Positions 6,201 to 9,971 of a stretch of DNA of 9,971 nucleotides are shown here, in pieces. The stretch spans positions 1 to 9,971 of the forward strand of contig JAVBOK010000068.1 in assembly GCA_031550605.1 (NCBI GenBank), given 5' to 3'. Position 1 is the first letter of the stretch. Each line of letters starts with the position of its first letter. The notes beneath the pieces are model-generated. The model was not told where the DNA came from. It worked only from the letters and a program-made list of their open reading frames with translations, and made no database searches. Position numbers and translations under genes: made by a program. This stretch comes from FLUQ01 sp031550605 (GTDB lineage Bacteria > Desulfobacterota > Desulfovibrionia > Desulfovibrionales > Desulfovibrionaceae).

Positions 6201-8849
6201 CGGATCGTACCGGTCTTCCGGGCCGCGGCGTTCGACGCGCAGTGTGACGGCGGTTCCGGACAGGGGTTTGTCGTCAAAGGTCGCGCCTTTCAGTTCCAGC
6301 GTGCATTCCATGCCCGCCGGGGCCAGATGGGGGGCTTTTATGCCCACATAGGCGGCTGAAGGGTGCAGGGTGAAGGACGCCGCGCCTTGGCTGGCCAGGC
6401 CGGAAGCGTCTCTGACCGTGGCTTCCAGGCTGACGTCCGCCGTCCGGCCGGGTGCGGCGGCAATGTCGGGCAGGGTGAAGGACGCGTTGCCCCCGGCATC
6501 CAGAACGGCGTTCAGATCGGCCGTCGGTTCGGGACCCGGCCGGAAATGCGGCGGCAGGATGCGCTCGTGGCGCGGATAGCCGCCGCCCGCGCCCACGGCG
6601 TAGCCATACAGCGAGGGCGGCGTGAAGCGGGAATCCCGCGCGGTCACCGCCAGGGCGACCGCCGCGCCGGGCAGAGCCGCGCCGGAAAAGTATCCCGCCG
6701 CGACCGAGGCGGACAGGGTTTTTCCGCCCTTGGGCGGGATGGGCTGCGACTGGGGAGGCGTCACGTCCACCTTGAAGTCCGGCCGCCGGAACGCGGCCAC
6801 GCTGAAGGCCCGCGCCGTGGCGCCGGATGACCGCTCCGGGGTTTTGGCTTCAAGGATATAATCGCCCAGGCCGGCTTCCTCTGGCAACGGAAACTGACCG
6901 GAAAGCGACCCGTAGGCGTTGAGCATGGACTGGCCGCGGTACACTTCCTTGCGCCGGCCGTCGTACACGATGTATGAGACGCTTTCGCCTTCCGCCAGGG
7001 GCCTCCAGCCTTCGGGAGCGGCACCGCCCTCTTTCGCGGGGCTGTATGCGCGGGCGTACAGGGTGAAGCGCACGGTCTGCCCCGGCTGGTACAGAGGCAG
7101 CTGGGTCAGCATATGGACATTCCAGGGCCGCTTTTTTTCCGGCAATCCGTCATAGTCGTGATCGGGCGCGGGCAGGGTATCTCCGGCCAGAGCGGCGACG
7201 GCTGTGTCCCCATTTTTTTCCGCCTGCAGCCAGACGCGCTCGCCGGGCGGGAAGGTCGAGCCGCCCGGCAGGACGGCCAGGCCGAGACTGTCGGTGACGC
7301 CTTGCCAGAACAGCCCTTTCTTTTCGGCGTACAGGCGGAGCGTCACCCCTTCCAGGGCGCTGCCGCCGGACAGGCTGGTGACCCAGACCAGGCCGTTTTC
7401 CCGGCCGCTTTTGGTGGTCAGGCCGAGGTCCGTCACCTGCAGGGCGCGCTTCCGGGTTTCGATCCGCGCGGTTGTATCATCCGGGTCCGGATCGGGCAGG
7501 GTCATGGCCAGCCTGACCAGCCCGTTGCCGACGGAACCCAGCAGTTCCGGCAGATTCAGAACGCGGCGGACCAGAACGTTGGGTTCGAAAACCAGGGCCA
7601 GGTCTTTGTGGCGCGCGCCCTGTGCGCCGGATGCGCCGTCCGGGTCGTCGGCAAAGGCGGCGGCGGGGTCGCCGGCAAAAGGCAGAAAGCGCAGGCGGAC
7701 GGCGACCGGGCCGACGTTGCGCGCAAAAAACGGCAGCAGCCCGCCCAGCTTCGCTTCCAGGATCGCGCCGTCGGGCAGGAAGAACAGGGGACTCAAATCG
7801 CCGGTGGCGAAGCTGTGCGCGGCGTCCAGCGCCAGGGCCGTGCCGTACACGTCCCGCAGGCCTGCCCGCAGGGTCACGGTGTACGCGGTGCGGGGTTGCC
7901 AGGCGAAGGACAGGTAGTGGTCGCGGCCGGCGCTGTCAAGGCGGGATTCCCTGCGCTTCGCGTCCTCGCCATCGACGCCGCGCAGGGGCGCGTCCGGGCT
8001 GACCTGCATATGGGCCAGCAGGTCCCGCAGCCTGACGGGATTGGAAAAGCGGATATCCAGGCCGCTTTCCGGCCGGACCAGGGATTTGTCGCCGCGCGCG
8101 GTCCAGGGGGTGCTCCACTGGTCGACCCGCAATGCGGAGTACGTTTTGAGGGTGAAGCGAAAGGCCCTGGCGGGCACGGATCCCTGTTCCGGCCGGATGC
8201 CCGCGTCCAGGATCAGGGCCAGGGTCCTGTCCGGCGGCAGTTCGGTTTGGGGACGCAACGCGTACTGCCGGGCCGCGCCCTCGCGTGCCGGCACCCTGTC
8301 TTCCTCAATGTCCAGGGGCAGGCTCTGCCCGTCCATTTCCAGCCGGGTTCCGGCCTTCAGGTCGTCAAGCCGCAAAGGATGGTTGCTGGTCAGGAAAATG
8401 ACGCCGCCTTCGGGCGGCAGTTCCGTGCCGCCGCGCAGCCGCTGGGTGATCCTGATTTCCGGGGTGGAGACGCGCCAGCGTTTTTCCTCGGCCAGGGCCG
8501 CGCCGGACAGGGCCTTGACCCCGGCCGGAACGGAAGCCTCAATGCGTACCGGCCCTGTCACGGGGCTGTCGAACAGATAGGCCAGGGTTGCGGGGTCCAG
8601 CCAGCGGTAAGCGCCGGCGGGCAGGGCGCCGCCGGGAACGGCCAGATGCAGCGGCGCGCCGTCCGCTTTCTGCTCCATGACCCCCAGAGGCCGCATGGCC
8701 TCGCTGAAGCGCACGGTGATCTGGGCCAGGGTACGCACTTCGCCCTGGGGCATGGCGTTGACCACGGCCAGGGGCTGCGCGGCAAAAAGGGAGAGAGGGG
8801 CGAAGGCTATGGCGAAGACGGCGGCGACCGTCGCGATGCAGTGGCGCAT
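3237..8849 (-). CDS. Alpha-2-macroglobulin family protein, YfhM type with thioester
   Basis: This 1870-residue periplasmic protein belongs to the bacterial alpha-2-macroglobulins, which are thought to trap foreign proteases that cross the outer membrane. Residues 1-24 are a type I signal peptide ending LFAA. Cys4 precedes the hydrophobic core and no lipobox is present, unlike the lipoprotein YfhM of E. coli. In order I see an N-terminal MG1-like domain (about 25-135), further MG domains including the YQPGQTVRFTLYARAY strand near 587, bait-region-type domains near 945-1145 (KTEYAAGD, AAYRPGARV), the A2M domain from about 1177 (DFRPDAFW, LPESLTSYRIVA), the thioester motif CLEQ at 1402-1405 in a helical domain to about 1680, and a C-terminal domain ending EEMYAPEVFGQTAG. 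The ATG at 8849 has GGGAG five bases upstream; an in-frame GTG at 8885 falls at the predicted transcription start. No pbpC partner adjoins it. Confidence 0.95.
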   Translation of the reverse strand: MRHCIATVAAVFAIAFAPLSLFAAQPLAVVNAMPQGEVRTLAQITVRFSEAMRPLGVMEQKADGAPLHLAVPGGALPAGAYRWLDPATLAYLFDSPVTGPVRIEASVPAGVKALSGAALAEEKRWRVSTPEIRITQRLRGGTELPPEGGVIFLTSNHPLRLDDLKAGTRLEMDGQSLPLDIEEDRVPAREGAARQYALRPQTELPPDRTLALILDAGIRPEQGSVPARAFRFTLKTYSALRVDQWSTPWTARGDKSLVRPESGLDIRFSNPVRLRDLLAHMQVSPDAPLRGVDGEDAKRRESRLDSAGRDHYLSFAWQPRTAYTVTLRAGLRDVYGTALALDAAHSFATGDLSPLFFLPDGAILEAKLGGLLPFFARNVGPVAVRLRFLPFAGDPAAAFADDPDGASGAQGARHKDLALVFEPNVLVRRVLNLPELLGSVGNGLVRLAMTLPDPDPDDTTARIETRKRALQVTDLGLTTKSGRENGLVWVTSLSGGSALEGVTLRLYAEKKGLFWQGVTDSLGLAVLPGGSTFPPGERVWLQAEKNGDTAVAALAGDTLPAPDHDYDGLPEKKRPWNVHMLTQLPLYQPGQTVRFTLYARAYSPAKEGGAAPEGWRPLAEGESVSYIVYDGRRKEVYRGQSMLNAYGSLSGQFPLPEEAGLGDYILEAKTPERSSGATARAFSVAAFRRPDFKVDVTPPQSQPIPPKGGKTLSASVAAGYFSGAALPGAAVALAVTARDSRFTPPSLYGYAVGAGGGYPRHERILPPHFRPGPEPTADLNAVLDAGGNASFTLPDIAAAPGRTADVSLEATVRDASGLASQGAASFTLHPSAAYVGIKAPHLAPAGMECTLELKGATFDDKPLSGTAVTLRVERRGPEDRYDPVTEKTVALSTPAGGRMAFTPPKGGVYRVQALVADAAGRTNLSETFIYAPGPGMDWGRLAEGVSLELIPDKTEYAAGDIARIAVKNPLAKEGETTLALVSVERNGVREAFVRELSGPAPLVDVPVTDKDAPYAYVSVLLVRGRTAPPPDGAETSGPDAGAPKVRLGVARLDLRTEKKPFSVMVNTDAAAYRPGARVAATVAVRGNGVGRKAQVTLLAVDNRALRAAGDRTRYDPSASFPPVFSYGITATDSRTRLVNLAAPDLRRMNPAAAAGFAQRQYATAAPAPEARGEPREAPPREDFRPDAFWLAQAETDGSGTLNASFTLPESLTSYRIVAVAADRESGAFAAGETEIVAAKPLQLLSALPRFATEGDALSARVLVQNLGTADGEITVAATASGMTLDGRNTRSIRLAAGTSGAVSFPLRMDVAGTGALRLHATMRASGATETDAAIFRLPVLPAAPMTIVAAAGQLHADKAFTLPVKLPGTLDSRSRLDVIFAASPAAGLPLTARNLLEYPWDCLEQRLSRAWARILRLRHGELVGLPADPDDRDMIRKTLEAAPRFQKPDGGFALWPELDHSGLYLTAYALLLNQQAEGLGLGLDPGVAEKALRFLALRLRGEAAPHAADERAFALWALARHPAGEKDARALLPALLKEERKNPFGIGALLLASRTLAAPADAGTIAAGLLAELEKTAAVTAAQMHFAPAAPERVWRSMGSTLRDNGMVLWALALAKPDYPRLEALARWVSLGLGDRQAVSTQEGIFGLLGLTAYLDRAGGKHPAVLKALWNGRDSMSKSFERPVDPPWTWTLPAAKLPAGTETSLVLAADKGSPYWTARLTYAVPGLPSTPRNAGLTLTRAWDKPGPYRMGDAASVTLTLTVPAARRHVLVFDPFPAGMEPLRATRPDLQREQAREPRTYPGFSPWQRAELRDSGLLLYAGQMEPGTYTYTYTLRAAAPGTFIRRAARAEEMYAPEVFGQTAGERVDVTE

Positions 8850-8891
8850 GAAGGCTCCCGAGGCTGGATGCGTTGCGGAAAACACATGTGC

Positions 8892-8920
8892 TGTATAGGG
8901 AATCGGCGCGGCCTTGTCGA
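8892..8920 (-). promoter_or_regulatory. Candidate sigma70 promoter for the macroglobulin gene
   Basis: On the minus strand TCGACA (plus 8920-8915; five of six to TTGACA) is followed after 17 bases by TATACA (plus 8897-8892; four of six to TATAAT). The predicted start of transcription is near 8885, about 36 bases before the ATG at 8849. The optimal spacing and the single long gene downstream support it. Known only by eye-matching. Confidence 0.5.
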
Positions 8921-9153
8921 GGTCCGGGCGCGCGGCGCGCGCGGGGCGATTAGCCGGACGCCAACAACCGTCATGCGGGCCGTCGGGAAAAGCGGACGGT
9001 TGAAAAGTTTTCTGTCTTGCTATCGGCGGGGTGACGGATAACTTTATGGCGGGTCACCTCTGAAACGCCGCATCCGGCGCTTCGCGGCGGCAATGAATGC
9101 CGCCTGCGCCTGCATGGCGGGCTGCTGCCAAAGGAGACTCTGGCGACAGTCTT

Positions 9154-9174
9154 GAGCTTTCAAAGTGAAAGCTC
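9154..9174. promoter_or_regulatory. 21-base palindrome, possible operator or hairpin
   Basis: GAGCTTTCA at 9154-9162 and TGAAAGCTC at 9166-9174 are exact reverse complements around AAG. It is A/T-richer than its surroundings, so the match is less likely to be composition alone. It could bind a dimeric regulator or form a tight RNA hairpin about 100 bases after the Cys-rich gene. No T-run follows in either direction. No regulator gene is adjacent. Confidence 0.35.
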
Positions 9175-9183
9175 CCCGGGATA

Positions 9184-9241
9184 CGCGGCGCAACGGTCTG
9201 CGCCGTCACCCGCGCGGCCTGACGGCGCGCGGCGCAACGGT
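9184..9241 (+). repeat. 14-base direct repeat pair
   Basis: The 14-mer CGCGGCGCAACGGT occurs at 9184-9197 and again at 9228-9241, 44 bases apart. The first copy overlaps a small hairpin at 9187-9204. It may be a remnant of a short duplication; nothing shows a function. Confidence 0.5.
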
Positions 9242-9277
9242 TTCGAGGGAACGCGGCGGAAAGAGCGAAGGTCCGGT

Positions 9278-9475
9278 TCAGGGGTGCTCGTGCTCCGGGT
9301 TCAGGGGGTAGCGGGCGTCCCCGGCCAGTCCGCAGCAGCCCCGGCGCTGGTCGCGGTCGCCCCATTTGGGTTCCGCCCACCGCCAGGCCGCGCAGTCGCC
9401 GCCTTTGCAGCCCTGTTCCCGGTCCTTGCCGATGGTCATGGGGCAGGTATACGTTTTGGCTTCAGCGTGTTTCAT
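9278..9475 (-). CDS. Small Cys-rich protein, possible metal-binding, function unknown
   Basis: This is a 65-residue soluble protein with no signal peptide or membrane segment. Its five cysteines (11, 23, 28, 47, 48) are arranged as CP-x10-GCKGGDC-AAWRW, then GCCGLAG, and it ends with a charged His-containing tail (EHEHP). From memory, small proteins with a CxAWRW...CG pattern occur in Desulfovibrio-type genomes and phages with no known role; I cannot check this here. The cysteine spacing would suit a zinc or Fe-S site. The ATG at 9475 is chosen because AAGGAG lies seven bases upstream; an in-frame TTG at 9499 would lie upstream of that site. The gene stands alone, with the KilA-N fragment directly beyond its leader on the other strand and a 390-base non-coding gap before the macroglobulin gene. 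Confidence 0.75.
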   Translation of the reverse strand: MKHAEAKTYTCPMTIGKDREQGCKGGDCAAWRWAEPKWGDRDQRRGCCGLAGDARYPLNPEHEHP

Positions 9476-9494
9476 GGCAGTTCTCCTTGCGGTT

Positions 9495-9737
9495 AGCAAC
9501 TATTTTGTCCTTTCTCCACAGCGCTGGATCGAGGCCACAAGCGCTGTCGGCATTATTGCCAAATCAGGCCGGTATGGCGGCACTTTCGCACATCGGGATA
9601 TTGCCTTCGAGTTTGCCTCGTGGATTTCGCCGGAATTCAAGCTATACCTCGTCAAGGAATTCCAGCGGCTCAAAGACGAAGAGACAAAGCAACTCGGTTG
9701 GGATTTACGGCGCGATCTGGCAAAGATCAACTCGTGA
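9495..9737 (+). pseudogene. KilA-N domain protein fragment, truncated at both ends
   Basis: The plus-strand frame from 9495 reads SNYFVLSPQRWIEATSAVG, then IIAKSGRYGGTFAHRDIAFE, FASWISPEFKLYLVKEFQRL and a short tail to LAKINS before TGA at 9735-9737. This is the core of the KilA-N DNA-binding domain, common in phage and mobile-element proteins of roughly 250-300 residues. Only about 80 residues remain. The N-terminal part is missing: directly before 9495 the sequence becomes the leader and ribosome site of the opposite-strand Cys-rich gene. The usual continuation after LAKIN (YRIHTDAI-like) is also absent. No start codon or ribosome site fits the homologous part. I read it as a decayed remnant. 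Sampled GC over 9541-9660 is about 52%, lower than in the macroglobulin gene. Confidence 0.8.
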
Positions 9738-9897
9738 AGACTGTGCGACCGTCCCGCTCGACCGCCAAAGGCAAGAAAGAAAAAAGCACATTGGAGCCGT
9801 ACCGCGATTCCGACGAGCGCCGGAACGAATGCGTATGGTAGTCAGACGAAAAGCAGACACACCCCCGCGCCAAACAGAGGTGGATTCGCGATTATGA
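9738..9897 (+). other. Unrecognised stretch after the KilA-N fragment
   Basis: One plus-strand frame is open through most of this region except for a TAG at 9839-9841. It reads LVKTVRPSRSTAKGKKEKST and continues EPYRDSDERRNECVW, stop, SDEKQTHPRAKQRWIRDYDD, then a stop near 9925. I do not recognise it. It has no start codon or ribosome site of its own and may be more decayed mobile DNA. Confidence 0.3.
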
Positions 9898-9971
9898 CGA
9901 CATTCCCCTGAACAGATTGTAGCGAGGACGCCGCTCTTGATACTTGGGGATAGCCTGATTCCGGTTAAAAG
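9898..9971 (+). pseudogene. Possible frame-damaged start of IS3-family orfA, cut by window edge
   Basis: A plus-strand frame from 9898 begins RHSPEQIVA and, 7 residues later, reads GDSLIPVK to the window end. IS3-family OrfA proteins often start with (K)RHTPEQI(V/I), then about a dozen residues (KLREADVLLAEG-like), then GKSxxEV. The middle here, RTPLLIL, does not fit, but another frame over the same bases gives EDAALDT, closer to the expected pattern. An ATG at 9894-9896 is one base out of frame and a TGA directly precedes the RHSPEQ codons. This suggests frameshift damage. The stretch is short, so the call is tentative. Confidence 0.35.

Larger units (their letters stand above)
8921..9277. 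other. Non-coding stretch rich in short inverted repeats
   Basis: I find no convincing gene in these 357 bases. The stretch holds a series of perfect short inverted repeats: CAACCGTC 8965-8972 with 8995-9002; GAAAA/TTTTC 9002-9012; GGTGAC 9030-9035 with GTCACC 9053-9058; CGCCG/CGGCG 9066-9079; GGCGGCA 9086-9092 with 9098-9104; a 9-bp stem at 9154-9174; and GGCGCA/TGCGCC 9187-9204. Some are expected by chance in GC-rich DNA. On the minus strand this is the 3' region of the Cys-rich gene and the upstream region of the macroglobulin promoter. None of the stems is followed by a clear T-run. Confidence 0.5.

Noticed and set aside
3270..6359. A 1029-codon open frame on the plus strand opposite the macroglobulin gene
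   Set aside because: It mirrors the codon pattern of the GC-rich minus-strand gene, has no recognisable domain, and is rich in Gly/Arg/Gln as expected for an antisense shadow.
7113..9041. A 642-codon open frame on the plus strand opposite the 5' half of the macroglobulin gene
   Set aside because: Same shadow composition, no family resemblance, and the opposite strand holds an unbroken well-conserved protein.
9184..9241. Possible start of a CRISPR or tandem array from the 14-base repeat
   Set aside because: Only two copies, and the intervening sequence has no third repeat or regular spacing.
9054..9380. A 108-codon minus-strand frame overlapping the Cys-rich gene
   Set aside because: Low-complexity Arg/Ala/Pro composition, no ribosome site seen, and it conflicts with the better-supported Cys-rich gene.
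9476..9499. TTG at 9499 as start of the Cys-rich gene
   Set aside because: The AAGGAG site lies between it and the ATG at 9475, so the ATG is the natural start.

Overview
The window looks like chromosomal DNA of a high-GC Gram-negative bacterium, most likely a sulfate- or sulfite-reducing Desulfovibrionaceae-type deltaproteobacterium. This taxonomic guess rests on gene style (a TRAP transporter beside an aldolase, a large periplasmic alpha-2-macroglobulin, a small CxAWRW-type Cys-rich protein) and base composition. It is not proven by any marker gene here. Every intact gene is on the minus strand.

Region 1 (about 1-3140) is a probable catabolic operon read right to left. It holds an HpcH/HpaI-type class II aldolase (3070-2315), an aldo/keto reductase (2193-1189), a TRAP-type solute-binding protein DctP (1136-123), and the first 18 codons of what looks like the small TRAP membrane subunit DctQ (54-1, cut by the window edge). 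A sigma70-like promoter lies just upstream of the aldolase. Two long perfect hairpins without U-tracts sit between genes, one between aldolase and reductase and one between dctP and dctQ. The likely logic is import of an organic acid, retro-aldol cleavage of a 2-oxo-3-deoxy or 4-hydroxy-2-oxo acid, and reduction of the aldehyde. The substrate cannot be named from sequence.

Region 2 (3237-8920) is one very large gene for a bacterial alpha-2-macroglobulin of the YfhM type. It has an intact CLEQ thioester motif and a type I signal peptide, and a promoter 43 bases upstream of the start I prefer. The usual partner gene, penicillin-binding protein 1C (pbpC), is not adjacent on either side within the window.

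Region 3 (about 8921-9971) is a patchwork. A 350-base non-coding stretch is dense in short inverted repeats. Next come a 65-codon Cys-rich gene on the minus strand, a truncated KilA-N domain fragment on the plus strand that abuts the Cys-rich gene's leader, an unrecognised stretch, and at the right edge what may be a frame-damaged start of an IS3-family orfA. Sampled GC here (about 52% over 9541-9660) is clearly below that of the macroglobulin gene (75% over 5341-5400). This supports a scar of phage or mobile DNA.

I see no tRNA, rRNA, CRISPR array or intact insertion sequence. I found no convincing new multi-gene system. The most useful leads are the uncharacterised aldolase/reductase/TRAP operon, the macroglobulin lacking an adjacent PBP1C, and the Cys-rich gene next to phage debris.
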